Shown here in pieces: positions 36,770-48,006 of a DNA stretch of 64,000 bases; the stretch's first letter is position 1, and the number at the start of each line of letters is the position of its first letter. Both the position numbers and the translations under genes were made by a program. This DNA is from Littorina saxatilis (lineage: Eukaryota; Mollusca; Gastropoda; Littorinimorpha; Littorinidae): positions 25,988,706 to 26,052,705 of the forward strand of contig NC_090248.1 in NCBI RefSeq assembly GCF_037325665.1, read 5' to 3'. Under the pieces are notes generated by a model. It did no database searches and was not told where the DNA came from. It saw only the letters and a list, made by a program, of their open reading frames with translations.

Positions 36770-37260
36770 CACACAGAAGCCGTATATATATATATGTATA
36801 TCTATATCTATAAATATATAGAGATAGATGACAGTGTATTTTTCGCGTGGCTATAAATTGATTCGACCTTTTCACTTTTACAGTAAGGACAACTTTCGGG
36901 TGCAATCGTGACATTCTAAAAAGAGTAACGTAGTAACGGGAATATGGATTGACGCCACACGAAGGAAGGGAGATAAACGCTGAAAACACTGGAGAAGATA
37001 AGGAAGAGTTACTGGGAATGGATCCAGAGAAAAACAGAGAAAAACCAAAATCGGTTCAGCGCTGCGCGCTGAGAGCACGTGTTGAAATATCTCATCGATG
37101 AGGTTGTGTCCGGGGTGTAGCTGAATACGGTCTCCAAATTTGAAAAAGATCCACCGAGAACTTTGGCTTGGCATCGCGGACACACACACACACACATACA
37201 CACACACACAGACAGACAGACAGACACAAGTCGTTGTATATATATATAGATATATCCTTA
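36684..37260 (+). repeat. Family 4 continuation and family 3 fragment
   Basis: 36684-36895 matches 34115-34330, including both CA and TA tracts. It is followed by a family 3 body (GAAGGAAGGGAGATAAACGC, GAGCACGTGTTGAAATAT, TTGGCATCGCGGACACAC) and another CA/CAGA array. Confidence 0.65.
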
Positions 37261-37840
37261 CAGCAGCCCGGAGAGAAGCCCTGCACATGTTAGTCAGTCG
37301 ATAGGAATCAGCGAAGGCACGCGTGCCCCGAATTAATTAACTAATTAACTCCAGAGTACTTCCCTGCGTTTGATTATTTTGGTTTTAAACGGAAGGCAGT
37401 GGAGACGCTCGATTTTTCACGGATCACTGAGTGTGACATTACGCCGTCATGTCAGTCAACTGTGGCGTGAAAAAAACGGTCATGTGGTGATATCACAGTC
37501 AGCAAGATGTGATAATAGGAACAGTGTCCTCTGATGCCTGTTTACAATGGTAGTTATTTTTTGGCGCAGTCTTTCTGCACATTTTATCGCAAGACTCAAC
37601 TTGAAACCGATGGAAACACTGACTTCGGCATGCATACATGTAGTCCTACTAAATGAACCAAGTCATCTCAGTGCTAACTTCAACAATGAGGTTGCAGCCG
37701 AGAGCTTGTCACGCGTACTTACACGTATTGGTGCTGTTATAGGGATGCGCGCGCACATACACACGCACACAAATGAGCAGGCACTCACATGCACACACAC
37801 AAAAACACACAGCACATGCGTTTACCTCCGTTGCAAATTG

Positions 37841-38502
37841 TATGACGGCTTACTAGTGCCAAAACCTGGGGTTACCCATTATCACGTGATAATTACTAAT
37901 TAACGCTGTCAGTTACTGTTTTCACTCGTTAGTTACTCATTTTCACGGGATAATTAGTCATTTTCACGGGAAAATTACTAATTTTTAGTTTTGGCACTAG
38001 CAATCCGTCAGGAAGTGAGCCAAAACTAAAAATTAGTAATTAACAGGTGAAAGTTAGTAATTTTCCCGGGAAAATGAGTAATTAACACGTGAAAATGGTA
38101 ATTATCAAGGGAAAATGACTAACTTTCCCGATCCCTTGATAATTACAATTATGAGGTTTTGGCACTAGTAAGCCCTATGACGGCTTACTAGTGCCAAAAC
38201 CTGGGGTTACCCATTATCACGTGATAATTACTAATTAACGCTGTCAGTTACGGTTTTCACCTGTTAGTTACTCATTTTCACGGGAAAATTACTAATTTTT
38301 AGTTTTGGCACTAGCAGTCCGTCAGGAAGTGAGCCAAAACTAAAAATTAGTAATTAACAGGTGAAAGTGAGTAATTATTCCTGGAAAATTATTAATAAAC
38401 ACGTGAAAATGGTAATTATCAAGGGAAAATTAGTAAGGGAAAATTACTAATTTTCCCTTGATAATTACAATTCTGAGGTTTTGGCACTGGTAAGCCGTCA
38501 TA
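37841..38502. mobile_element. Tandem pair of palindromic terminal-inverted-repeat elements
   Basis: Outer ends are TATGACGGCTTACTAGTGCC at 37841 and its near-exact inverse ending TAAGCCGTCATA at 38502, flanked by AAATTG on both sides (37835-37840, 38503-38508), a possible 6 bp target duplication. Between them the unit occurs twice (37841-38174 and 38177-38502), each beginning GGCTTACTAGTGCCAAAACC and ending in the inverse. Interiors are built from AATTACTAATT, TTTTCACGGGAAAATTACT and TAGTTTTGGCACTAGC palindromes. No coding potential; a non-autonomous DNA transposon is likely. Confidence 0.75.
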
Positions 38503-39027
38503 AAATTGGCCTATTCTTGGACAGGTGTGGTTTTTTTTAGATGGAACCCAACCCACCCCGTGCTCACACACACACCGAACACACACACACACACACACAC
38601 ACATTCGCACACTCGCACCCTCAAGTCATACTGAGTAACTTGTTGACCTGGTGGGGTCTTCTCCACCTTGAATTGGGGGAGCTTCGGCCTGACCAAGAAG
38701 TATTGCACCAACTGCATGTGTGAGATAACAGCCTCCGGCGAGCTTGAGGTCACCTCTGGCGGTGAAGGATGATTCCGGGTAGCGGCGTTCTGAGTGCTTC
38801 ATTATTTCGGCCATTCAGAACCAATTACCAAGCCGAGGCACATTTCGGGAGCCAAACGCGCAAGAGTTAATTCTCCAGGACAATTTGCGTCACGGTCAGA
38901 TCTCAAAGTTCAGATGGATTGCACTTTATCAGCGTGACGGGAATCTTCCGTTGGATTAGTCCTTCTGCTTTGACTTAATGCAATATGATTATCTGAGGTC
39001 AAGGAGGAGGAACAAAAGGAGGATGGC

Positions 39028-39029
39028 GT

Positions 39030-39078
<49 letters not shown>
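39028..39078. repeat. (GAT)n microsatellite
   Basis: About 17 GAT units between unrecognised sequences. Confidence 0.95.
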
Positions 39079-39079
<1 letters not shown>

Positions 39080-39703
39080 GTGATGATATCGACGATGGTG
39101 ATATATACGCTGTTTCTTTATAAAAAAAAATAATAAAATAAAAAAGCTGGATTTCTGTCACTTGGTAGTAATGAAAGACTCAATGAATGAAAAAAAAGAA
39201 AGAATTTTTGTGGCCGGAGAGCGACTTTGCAGCACTCACGCATACGCGCGCACACAGACACACATATAACCACAGACACACATACACTTTTTCTCTAACT
39301 GCCCCCACCCCAAACTCCTCAAGATTAAGCAGGGTGGCTGTAGCTGCTAGTGGTGAAGGAGCAATGATGAAAGAGTGATTATTACGAAAACTCATTAGCT
39401 GCATTTAGCCTCAACGCTACCTGCATTTTGCCCTGCGCACGAACTCTGGTGCAAACGGCGTACTCCTTCGCTTCAGCGTGGTATAGTGCTTGGGCCAGCA
39501 GGAAACAGATGCTGGCTTTTATTGGCCACGTTAGCTTCGGGTCATCTGTGTTTACCTTTCTGCAACTACCCCGCTTCAACCCTGCTGTAGTGTCTTGTGT
39601 CTGCCTACCTGTAGGCTACTGTGGGTGGCGGTTTGATGTGAGGTGAGGTGCGGTTGGGTGTTTTGGGAGGGGAGGGGGACTCTGTCTGTCTGTCTGTGTC
39701 CGC

Positions 39704-39708
<5 letters not shown>

Positions 39709-39742
<34 letters not shown>

Positions 39743-39744
39743 TT

Positions 39745-39831
<87 letters not shown>
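39709..39831. repeat. (GT)n then (CT)n microsatellite
   Basis: Two GT blocks separated by TCTTTAT, then a CT block; a short ATC-rich patch follows (39832-39868). Confidence 0.95.
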
Positions 39832-39835
<4 letters not shown>

Positions 39836-39934
39836 CAATCATCGTCATCTTCATCATCTTTATCATCACGTGCTGAAGTTTTCCGACCTCCTTTTGTTGG
39901 TTAACTTTTTAACTTTTTTAATTTTTAATTTTTT

Positions 39935-40018
39935 AATTATATCATTGTGTGTCTATGCGTCCCAAGGACAGATTGTAAGAAAAGGCGTAGCCTTAAATCT
40001 TAATCCTTGTTAAATAAA

Positions 40019-40020
<2 letters not shown>
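39935..40020 (+). mobile_element. LINE 3' end seeding a CT array
   Basis: AAGGACAGATTGTAAGAAAAGGCGTAGCC..., then AATCCTTGTTAAATAAAGTTC and a CT array. It matches the tail of the LINE at 12935-12990 (AAGGACAGGTTGGAAGAATAGGC..., AATAAAGTTCTGAG), so it is a tail-only copy of the same family. Confidence 0.7.
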
Positions 40021-40106
<86 letters not shown>

Positions 40107-40125
40107 CGAGTCTCTCTCTCTCTCT
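40021..40125. repeat. (CT)n microsatellite
   Basis: CT repeats begin right after the AATAAAGTT of the LINE tail and run about 100 bases with small interruptions. Confidence 0.95.
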
Positions 40126-40179
40126 CCCTTTATTTATTATTGGAAATTGTACTTAAAATGCAGCATGACAAATGTATAT

Positions 40180-40352
40180 CTGTATATATATATAATGTAT
40201 TATAAGTTTGATGTGATAGTTATTTGATTATATTGTTTTCTGTTCTTGTTGACCCTATATTAGGGCGAGGGCTGGATGTAAAAAAGCAATATTCTTGCTT
40301 ATCTATTACCCTCGATAATAAAGATTTTGTCTTGTCTTGTCTTGTCTTGTCC
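40180..40352 (+). mobile_element. LINE 3' end with (TCTTG)n tail
   Basis: AT-rich 3' UTR, GGGCGAGGGCTGG box, TACCCTCGATAATAAAG and then TCTTG pentamers. This is the plus-strand counterpart of the minus-strand tail at 765-850. Confidence 0.65.
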
Positions 40353-40500
40353 CTCTCTCTCTCTCTCTCTGGCATCCCCTCCTCTCTCTCTTTCCCTTTA
40401 TTTTCCGCTCTCATATTAACTATCTTTTCACCATTGTATGTTAACTAAGGATAATATGGAAGTGATGACTGAGGAAACGTTCTTTTGAGGCGTTATGGAC

Positions 40501-40577
<77 letters not shown>
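40501..40577. repeat. (CT)n microsatellite
   Basis: About 75 bases of CT with two small interruptions. Confidence 0.95.
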
Positions 40578-40580
<3 letters not shown>

Positions 40581-41097
40581 CTCTCTCCCCGTGGCTCCCC
40601 CACCACCACCCCGTACCCTGCCATCCCCGTGGCTCGGCCCCATCCCTTTCGCGTAGTTGGCTGTGATTTGTACATGATTGTTTCCAGTTGCTTCCAATAA
40701 CAGTCCACTAACTGTCTTGATCGACAGTGTGTGACCGTTGCCGGCCGATGCCGGTTCCGGCACATAGCACCAGACTTTTCTATGGCTCCGTGCCGTGCTC
40801 TACTCTGTTTAGTCTCAGAACAGGCTGTACAGCTCAGAACAGGATAAAATAAACATATTTGTGTACAACACACGCGCACACACACACACACACACATTCA
40901 CGCTTGCATGCAGGCAGAACAGAATACCACTCAAGTGAGTGACACGTTTACTGATTTGCACAGGATATCACGGCAATTCATTAGGATTCTGCACTGTGAC
41001 ATCTCAGGAAATTAGCTCAGACACCTTCAGACAAATCAGGCGCACGTGCAGCGTGTTTAAAAAGAATAAAACTGACAGCCTTTGGATACCTGCTTCA

Positions 41098-41261
<164 letters not shown>

Positions 41262-41929
41262 AGTTTGTCGCTCTTTGAAACGTGTGTGCATTTTTTCTGT
41301 ATTGACACACAATCCTCAACCACACTAAAAGTCTCTGCAAGGTTAATCACGTATCACTTGGAAGGTATTAAGAAAATTAAGTCGAAGAAGTTTTTAAACG
41401 ATGTGCCAAAGTTTCTGGCAAAAGAACTGAAATTTTTTTTGAATGTCTACGTGAAAGAACCTTTTTGCTTTTATTTTAATCGGAAGTAGCATCTCAGAGG
41501 CCTTTGTCTCTCTCACTCACACTGGGCGCACTCTTCAAAGTTGCTGGTGTGGTGTTCTCTGGTGGTCGGCGTTGTTTTCGTTGCTTTTGTCTGCCTGCTT
41601 GCCATTGTATTTTTGTGTCAGTGCAAACTGTCAAACGTATTTCCTGTCCAATTGTAGTGTTATATTCTGAGTACCATGGTGACGTAACATTACAGTCATA
41701 AAACCTAATAATGCATCCTTGTGTGGTGTTTAGTTGTTCCTTTTTTTCTATTTGTTTGTTTGTTTTATAACCCTGTGAGTCTGTTTTTTCCCCTGACAAT
41801 TTCTTATTTGTCAGCCTCGACTTTATGAAGCCGCTCCCGGGAGGCGTAATTTTTCTGAGCATTTGTTATGACCTTATTTGAATGTCAATCACAACTGAGA
41901 TTTATTTTTGTTCTTTTTTTCTGTTGCAG

Positions 41930-42013
41930 GTCAGAAATATATACAGACATCCGTCATTACGAAATTATATCAATATAGTTGTTGTCAAGTTCATTATATT
42001 TCAAACAGAAGAG
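41930..42013 (+). CDS. ADAMTS9-like: ADAMTS exon 3: catalytic domain
   Basis: Acceptor CTGTTGCAG|, donor GAG|GTGAGT; 84 bases, phase 0 to 0. It reads VRNIYRHPSLRNYINIVVVKF, the strand-helix part of the ADAMTS catalytic domain that follows 'LTLMSI' of exon 2, then IIFQTEE. Confidence 0.95.
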
Positions 42014-42523
42014 GTGAGTGGTTTTATTTGCAAACTCTAGTTTTGAATATATTAAAACATCTTTGACTATTTGTGAAGATCAGTCTTAGTTTAGCATATA
42101 ATATATATGTCAGTAATGTTGCACTGTTTGCACTTTGCTAATGGTTTAGAAGAAGAGAGCTTAAATTTTGGGAGTCCTAAAAGCTTTTTTCTCTTGTTGG
42201 TAGGCGTGAAGCAAATTATTTTTGCACTGTGATAATTTATTTCGTGCGTTGTCTAGAGGGCTAACGCAAGGGAAATAACCACCTTGTTGAAAGTGTTATA
42301 GACTTGACATTGTTGATATTATAACCTCCCTTTCTCCATAAAATACGCTCCTGCTTCATTGAGAAATGTCGACTGTTTGGAAAACCGTAGCATTGAACAA
42401 TTATTACTGAGATGTCCTGACTAATGAGCTCCGATTTCTTACTGTATAGCTTTACCAGTTTTACTGCAGTGATTGTGTGTGCGTGTGCATACACTCGTGT
42501 GAGCAGTGTGTGTGTGTGTGTGA

Positions 42524-42559
<36 letters not shown>

Positions 42560-42633
42560 ATGCGCCAGTTTGTGCAGGCGTGCATGCTTGCGTGTGTGCT
42601 TACTCAGGCTATTTATTCCATTTCTGTGTGCAG

Positions 42634-42761
42634 GATATGCCATTTACGATTTCATACAATGCTGCTGCAACATTACGGGGTTTTTGCATATGGCAGCATG
42701 ACCAAAACAACCACGATCACAAAAGTGTCAAGCACCATGACACTGGTATCTTGGTTACAAG
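42634..42761 (+). CDS. ADAMTS9-like: ADAMTS exon 4: catalytic domain
   Basis: Acceptor GTGTGCAG|, donor CAAG|GTTAGT; enters in phase 0, leaves in phase 2. It encodes NAAATLRGFCIWQHDQN and HHDTGILVTR, matching the conserved 'TLxxFCxWQ ... HHDTAxLxTR' block of ADAMTS proteases. Confidence 0.95.
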
Positions 42762-43280
42762 GTTAGTAGTTTTAGGTGGTTTTTGACTACCTTGACATAC
42801 TCCAGAATTAGTCCTGCTGAAGTTACGTCACTAAAAGAAGAGTGAACAGTTTTAGATTCTTCTTCTTGTCGATCACTCAGATGTAGTTTTAGATTCATTC
42901 AGTATGAGGCTGAACAGGGCTAAGTCAGAATATTGCCCATACCTTTCTGTTTTTTGGTCCATGCACTTTCAAAAAGTCTGCACAGCAAGAAGATTCTGGG
43001 TAGTAATTCCTTTATAAACACAGGATGTCAAGCCCAAAGTTTTCTTATTTTTCCTTTTCTCTTTCGTTTGCTGTACACGTTTTCAACTGTGTTTGTTTAC
43101 AAAATGGGTTAAGTGAATAAACAATTTTAAGGTTGTGAAAGAGAAAGTGAGTGACTGTGCCCTGGGTGCATGTTGTAACATTAATTAATTGAACGGGAGA
43201 CCAAATATTTTGGAATATTCTGCTGTAGGTGATTAAGGGTGATTATTGGTAACTAAACAAATAATAATTTTTATTTGCAG

Positions 43281-43321
43281 AAAAGATATATGCAGAGCAC
43301 CTGGAAAATGTGATACTCTTG
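43281..43321 (+). CDS. ADAMTS9-like: ADAMTS exon 5: 41 bp micro-exon, catalytic domain
   Basis: Only 41 bases between TTTGCAG| and G|GTAAGT. It completes an Arg codon and reads KDICRAPGKCDTLG, the conserved 'DIC...CDTLG' segment. Easy to miss by eye or by predictors, but phase requires it. Confidence 0.93.
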
Positions 43322-43619
43322 GTAAGTCGATCTGGAATACTTTAAGTCTAACTTGTGTGTGTCTGTGTTTGTGTGCATGTGAATTTATGCATCTGTCTGT
43401 GCAAGTGTGTGTGTGTGCGCCCATGAGCATGTCAGATGATCATGTGCGTGCGCAAGTGTGGATGTATTTTCAAGTAAGTGTTAACTTTCATAGTGAATGT
43501 TAATTATCATGGAATTATTTTGCAATTCTTTTCATTTTTATTTCTATTATTGATGTGTAATCTTTCAGTGATTCGTGTACCCCTGTTTGATGCAGTGCAA
43601 TGGAAGGCAGCCTCCCCAC

Positions 43620-43940
43620 CCCCTTTTAAGACTCAGCTTTGTCAAACTTTCTGTTCACAATCTCTGTAAATTTACCCCATTTAATGACTCCCTTATTTTT
43701 TAAGACCCGATTTTCTCCAATTCTTTGTCTTAAAAGGGAGGGGGGGGGGGAAGGGGGGTGCCACTACAGTGGAACCTCCCTTTTAAGACCTTCTCAAATC
43801 TGAGAAAATCAAGTCTTAAAAAAGAGGGAGTCTTTAAATTGAAGTAAATTTACAAAGCTTATTAACAGAAAATGTGAAAAAGTAAGGTCTTAAATTGGAG
43901 GAAGTCTTAGGGGGTCTTAAAAGGGGGGTTTCACTGTGTA
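43620..43940 (+). mobile_element. MITE of the ACAGTGGAACC family, with an older partial copy
   Basis: 43766-43938 has near-perfect terminal inverted repeats (ACAGTGGAACCTCCCTTTT / AAAAGGGGGGTTTCACTGT). Its interior is full of TCTTAAA/TTTAAGAC motifs and AAATTTACAAAG. The sequence just left (about 43620-43740) is a degraded copy of the same family in inverse order. It lies between exons 5 and 6. Confidence 0.75.
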
Positions 43941-43994
43941 ATGTGTCATTGATTTAGTTTTTTAACTAAAGTGTTCCTGTTGCTCGTGTTTCAG

Positions 43995-44100
43995 GCCTGG
44001 CGGAGCTTGGCACTATCTGTGATCCGTTGAGGAGTTGTTCCATTATAGAAGACAACGGTCTCAGCTCTGCGTTTACTATTGCTCATGAATTAGGACATGT
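43995..44100 (+). CDS. ADAMTS9-like: ADAMTS exon 6: zinc-binding helix
   Basis: Acceptor GTGTTTCAG|, donor CATGT|GTAAGT; enters in phase 1, leaves in phase 2. It encodes [24 protein letters not shown] and TIAHELGH, the first half of the metzincin zinc site HEXXHXXGXXH/N. The catalytic Glu (residue 269 of the visible chain) is intact. Confidence 0.97.
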
Positions 44101-44424
44101 GTAAGTACTGTCAGCTCAAGCTCAAGGTCACTTTTGAGTACTTTCAATAAAAAAAAATTAAAAAAACGGAGATTTCAGAATCCAGTAAGTGAGCATTAAT
44201 TGGCTGGTTTATTTTTGTCAAGTTCACCATCATGAAGATATGTGTAATATTGTATTGTTTAGGTCACATATTATAATGTTTTTGCTTGAGTTTGTGTCCT
44301 CGTTGCATACTGTTAATTGTTTCATGTCTTGTATTTAGAATAACATGTTTAAACCTGCAATTAAAAAAAAAAAAAAAAAAAGCTGACAAATTACATTTCT
44401 TTAAACACAGTTGTATAATTTCAG

Positions 44425-44586
44425 TTTTAACTTGCCTCACGATGACGACGACAACCAGTGCAAGGATTATAAGGGGCCAGGCAGGGGAGGCAAGCGCTAC
44501 CATGTCATGGCTCCCACCCTTGATGCCAACTCCAGCCCTTGGGACTGGTCTTCCTGCAGCGCCAACCTCATGACAGATTTCATTGA
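44425..44586 (+). CDS. ADAMTS9-like: ADAMTS exon 7: third zinc ligand and Met-turn
   Basis: Acceptor AATTTCAG|, donor TTGA|GTAGGT. It continues the zinc motif with VFNLPHDDDNQC, supplying the third His, and carries the Met-turn in YHVMAPTL. It ends PWDWSSCSANLMTDFI, the close of the catalytic domain. The donor cannot lie six bases later because the frame would read a stop. Confidence 0.96.
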
Positions 44587-44909
44587 GTAGGTGCACTCTG
44601 TGTGTGGGAGGTATATGTGTTATAAAGGCCGTATGAAGTGGGGCTGTGCTGTGTGGTATGTGTGTGTGTGTGTGAATGTTGTGTGTGTGTGTGTAGTTTG
44701 AATGTTTGTTGGCATGTGTGCATGTGTGAGCGTGCTTGTTTGTGGGGGGATGGGTAATGCGAATGTAGTTATTATGATGTACTCTATGCGCTGGTTAAAA
44801 GTCTATGAAAGACGCACTTTGTATGCTGGTTACAGGTGTGCCAAAGACGTTCATTGTATGCTGGTGATAGTGTGCAACAGGTGATAGTGACAGGTGTTTT
44901 ATTGTTCAG

Positions 44910-45060
44910 TGCAGGTCTAGCGGAGTGCCTGCGAGACCCAGTGAAGGTGATGTCATGGGACAACCTGGTCAAGTCATACCATCGCCCAGGATGGCACTAC
45001 AGCGCTGACCGCCAGTGCGCCTTTGTCTTTGGCTCTGGCTATGGTCTCTGCCCTTATATG
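44910..45060 (+). CDS. ADAMTS9-like: ADAMTS exon 8: start of disintegrin-like domain
   Basis: Acceptor TTGTTCAG|TGCAG; the upstream AG is chosen over the one four bases later because only it keeps the frame (DAGLAECLRDP). It contains PGWHYSADRQCAFVFGSGY and ends GLCPYM. Donor ATG|GTGAGA. A SINE-like insertion starts 12 bases into the next intron and duplicated part of this donor. Confidence 0.95.
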
Positions 45061-45071
45061 GTGAGACTGGC

Positions 45072-45460
45072 AACCCCCCACGGGTTAGGGGGAGTCCCAT
45101 ATTGGTTGGGACGAGAAAGAATTTACCCGATGCTCCCCAGCATGTCGTAAGAGGCGACTAACGGATTCTGTTTCTCCTTTTACCCTTGTTAAGTGTTTCT
45201 TGTGTAGAATATAGTCAATTTTTGTACAGATTTTAGTCAAGCAGTATGTAAAAAATGTTAAGTCCTTTGTACTGGAAACTTGCATTCTCCCAGTAAGGTA
45301 ATATATTGTACTACGTTGCAAGCCCCTGGAGCAAATGTTTGATTAGTGCTTTTGTGAACAAGAAACAATTGACAAGTGGCTCTATCCCATCTTCCCCCTT
45401 TCCCCGTCGCGATATAACCTTCGTGGTTGAAAACGACGTTAAACACCAAATAAAGAAAGA
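45072..45460 (+). mobile_element. SINE-like retroposon abutting a splice donor
   Basis: 389 bases beginning AACCCCCCACGGGTTAGG, with a CATGTCGTAAGAGGCGACTAA core and a 3' end TTCGTGGTTGAAAACGACG then AAATAAAGAAAGA. It is flanked by the 10 bp duplication TGAGACTGGC (45062-45071 and 45461-45470). The target lies inside the donor consensus of exon 8, yet the original GTGAGA is kept. The GTCGTAAGAGGCGACTAA box is one I associate with gastropod repeats. Confidence 0.78.
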
Positions 45461-45515
45461 TGAGACTGGCTCAAATTGCTTTCTTGATGATTGGATTCAG
45501 AGTGAGAAGTTTTCC

Positions 45516-45656
45516 CCGAAAGCAACATATGGCTGCTTAAATGGCGGTGTAAAAACGGTCATACACGTAAAAACAGACTCGTGCAAAAAACACGCGTGTA
45601 CGTGGGAGTTTCAGCCCATGAACGAAGAAGAAGAAGTGAGAGAAATACTTGTGTGA
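45516..45656 (+). mobile_element. 3' part of a GAA-tailed SINE
   Basis: TATGGCTGCTTAAATGGCGG, GGTCATACACGT, GTACGTGGGAGTTTCAGCCC and a GAAGAAGAA tail, as at 50640-50780 and 56000-56126. The tRNA-like head is absent. Confidence 0.75.
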
Positions 45657-46083
45657 GGAATGAAAAAAAATAAGAAAGAAAGTGAAAAAAAGACAGGAAG
45701 AAAGAAGCAAAAAGAACAAGTACAGGGTGGCTATGTATAAATCCAGAATTTGATTTTGTAATTGTTCTGGCAGTCAGAAGAAAAATAAAGGTATGTAATC
45801 ATGGAAGAGTACAGTCCATCTTAGAATATATAGCTGACAGAATAATTTCTAGGTTAAATTTTCATACCACACATGCTAAGGAGCAATGTTTGTTTTCTGG
45901 TGTGTTCAGTAGAAATAAATGATGTCAGGCATGGTACATTAATTTTACACAATTTTGTGAAATTCAGCAAAGTAAAAAAAAAAAAAAGCTTTGATTTCGT
46001 ATGACTGCTTCAGGAGAAGGCCAGAAGATAGTGTTCTGAACTCAATTATTAAACATTGTATTGTTCATTTGAATCTTCAACAG

Positions 46084-46197
46084 AACTACCCAACTTGTGA
46101 ACGCCTGTGGTGTACCAACAAAACTGACTCTCCCAGCTCTGGGTGTCGAACACAACACATGCCCTGGGCTGACGGCACAAGATGCGATGAGAACAAG
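46084..46197 (+). CDS. ADAMTS9-like: ADAMTS exon 9: disintegrin-like domain
   Basis: Acceptor CTTCAACAG|, donor AAG|GTAGGT; phase 0 to 0, 38 codons. It encodes CERLWCTN and [15 protein letters not shown], the usual 'C..LWC....GC.T...PWADGT.C' block. Confidence 0.96.
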
Positions 46198-46287
46198 GTA
46201 GGTTTGAATCATTCTTTGTTAGGGAGCATGAATCTCTCGGTGCCGTTTGTAATTGTGTCTTCATTGCTAATTTCAGTTACTGTGTAC

Positions 46288-46442
46288 AGACCTTTTCAGA
46301 CTTCCAAAAATCTAAGAAAATCAGGTCTTAAAATGGAAGGAGTCTTAGAATTAGGGGTACATTTACAGATGCTATGAACAGCCCACAAAAGCAAAAGATA
46401 AGGGAAATGTATATTCAAGGGGGGGGGGGGGGGGGGGGGGGG
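46288..46442 (+). mobile_element. Degraded ACAGTGGAACC-family MITE and G-run
   Basis: AAGAAAATCAGGTCTTAAAATGG and ACATTTACAGATGCTATGAAC match interiors of the MITE family. A run of more than 20 guanines (46421-46442) stands where the second half should be. Confidence 0.6.
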
Positions 46443-46778
46443 AAGGCCACTAAAATTGGGTTCATCAGAAAAAACATTCATCGTACAGTAGCTCTGGCTT
46501 GGTGCATCAAGGGAAGTAACCAGAGCCCTGGTAGGTCTTGTGCATCAAGGGAGACAATCACATTGGAGCACATTGAGTTACAATCAGCACACAGTTGATT
46601 TAATTCAGGTCTTAACAAAGAGCGAGATTTATTAAATGGATTAATTTGAAAAATAAGAATATCGTTGCAGTGACTTTGTGCTGTAAGAAAAAAAGGAATA
46701 GTGTAGTTGGCCCTGTCAGAAATATGTCTAATTGAAATAAACATACAGTTCACCTACAGCTTATTTGTCTTGTTTCAG

Positions 46779-46927
46779 TACTGCCAACAAGGCAAGTGCG
46801 TGCCAATTCCTCCAAGTGATCCGAAACCTGTGAATGGTGGTTGGGGACCGTGGAGCAAGTATGGAGACTGTTCACGCACATGTGGCGGAGGGGTGAAACA
46901 GAAGACACGCAACTGCGACAGCCCTGC
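46779..46927 (+). CDS. ADAMTS9-like: ADAMTS exon 10: end of disintegrin domain and TSR1
   Basis: Acceptor TTGTTTCAG|, donor CTGC|GTGAGT; enters in phase 0, leaves in phase 2. After YCQQGKCVP comes the central thrombospondin repeat: [20 protein letters not shown], with the WxxW and CSRTCG motifs, where heparin binding, tryptophan C-mannosylation and O-fucosylation occur in the family. Confidence 0.96.
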
Positions 46928-47242
46928 GTGAGTATCAGATTCACAACTGTCAGAATTGTGTTTTTTCTTTGTTTTGATTTCTCATTTTCGAACTACACTG
47001 CATTTTAAAAATGTCAGTAAGTTTGTTTTGTGTTATAAAAAATACTTGTTAAATCATCATCTTTTGTGAATGTGAAATTGTGCTCATATCAAGGAAGGAG
47101 AAAAGTTGTCTTCTTTCAAAATAGTCTGATCTTTCCATCTTTTGAATCTTTGCCTATTACAGTACTTGTGTTCTGTGGGTTTTTTCCTTAAAAGTTTAAT
47201 CAAGTTTTACTTTAGTGAATTAACTCCCTGCAGATTGTTTTT

Positions 47243-47787
47243 GAGTCACTTGAGAAAAAGTGACTCTATGTAATCGGTCAGTGTTAGTCTGTCCGGCCGG
47301 CCGGCCGTCCGTAGACACCACCTTAACGTTGGACTTTTCTCGGAAACTATCAAAGCGATCGGGCTCATATTTTGTTTAGTCGTGACCTCCAATGACCTCT
47401 ACACTTTAACGATGGTTTCGTTGACCTTTGACCTTTTTCAAGGTCACAGGTCAGCGTCAAAGGAAAAATTAGACATTTTATATCTTTGACAAAGTTCATC
47501 GGATGTGATTGAAACTTTGTAGGATTATTCTTTACATCAAAGTATTTACATCTGTAGCCTTTTACGAACGTTATCAGAAAAACAAGGGAGATAACTAGCC
47601 TTTTCTGTTCGGCAACACACAACTTAACGTTGGGCTTTTCTCGGAAACTATAAAAGTGACCGGGCTCAAATTTTATGTGAACGTGACTCATTGTGTTGTG
47701 AATAGCAATTTCTTCCTGTCCATCTGATGCCTCATATAATATTCAGAACTGCGAAAGTGACTCGATCGAGCGTTTGCTCTTCTTGTT
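47243..47787 (-). mobile_element. Helentron-like repeat, family 2, copy 1
   Basis: Plus-strand view: hairpin GAGTCACTT-GAGAAA-AAGTGACTC, a CCGGCCGGCCG stretch, a body (GACCTCCAATGACC, TTTGACC...AAGGTCACAGG, TTGTAGGATTATTC), and an end AAGTGACTCGATCGAGCG... CTTCTTGTT. The arm AAGTGACTC at the far end is the inverse of the hairpin's GAGTCACTT. In Helitron orientation it is on the minus strand (5' AACAAG, 3' hairpin). No coding part. Confidence 0.72.
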
Positions 47788-47884
47788 CATCATTCCACCT
47801 TCCCAAATGTAGTGTCATTCTTCTGCTTCATGCAATTCTTTAGTTTTTGTGTACCCTGTGATTACACAGACTCCAATACATGCA

Positions 47885-47886
<2 letters not shown>

Positions 47887-47926
<40 letters not shown>

Positions 47927-47943
47927 CTCTCTCTCTCTCTCTC
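47887..47943. repeat. (CA)n then (CT)n microsatellite
   Basis: CA about 37 bases, CT about 20, 65 bases before exon 11. Confidence 0.95.
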
Positions 47944-48006
47944 TTTTCTCTCTTTGAGTGCAAATGATAAAACTGGTGTGAAAAGAAGTTTCCATTTTAT
48001 TTTCAG

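Noticed and set aside
37847-38502. Replication origin or regulatory palindrome cluster
   Set aside because: The ordered terminal repeats and flanking AAATTG fit a transposable element better; no evidence of an origin.
39028-39078. Poly-Asp/Ile/Met coding stretch from (GAT)n
   Set aside because: A simple trinucleotide repeat in an intron with no exon structure around it.
47365-47691. Conserved 108-residue minus-strand protein, also at 49291-49617
   Set aside because: The identity reflects two recent copies of one non-coding repeat; no homology or codon signal was seen.
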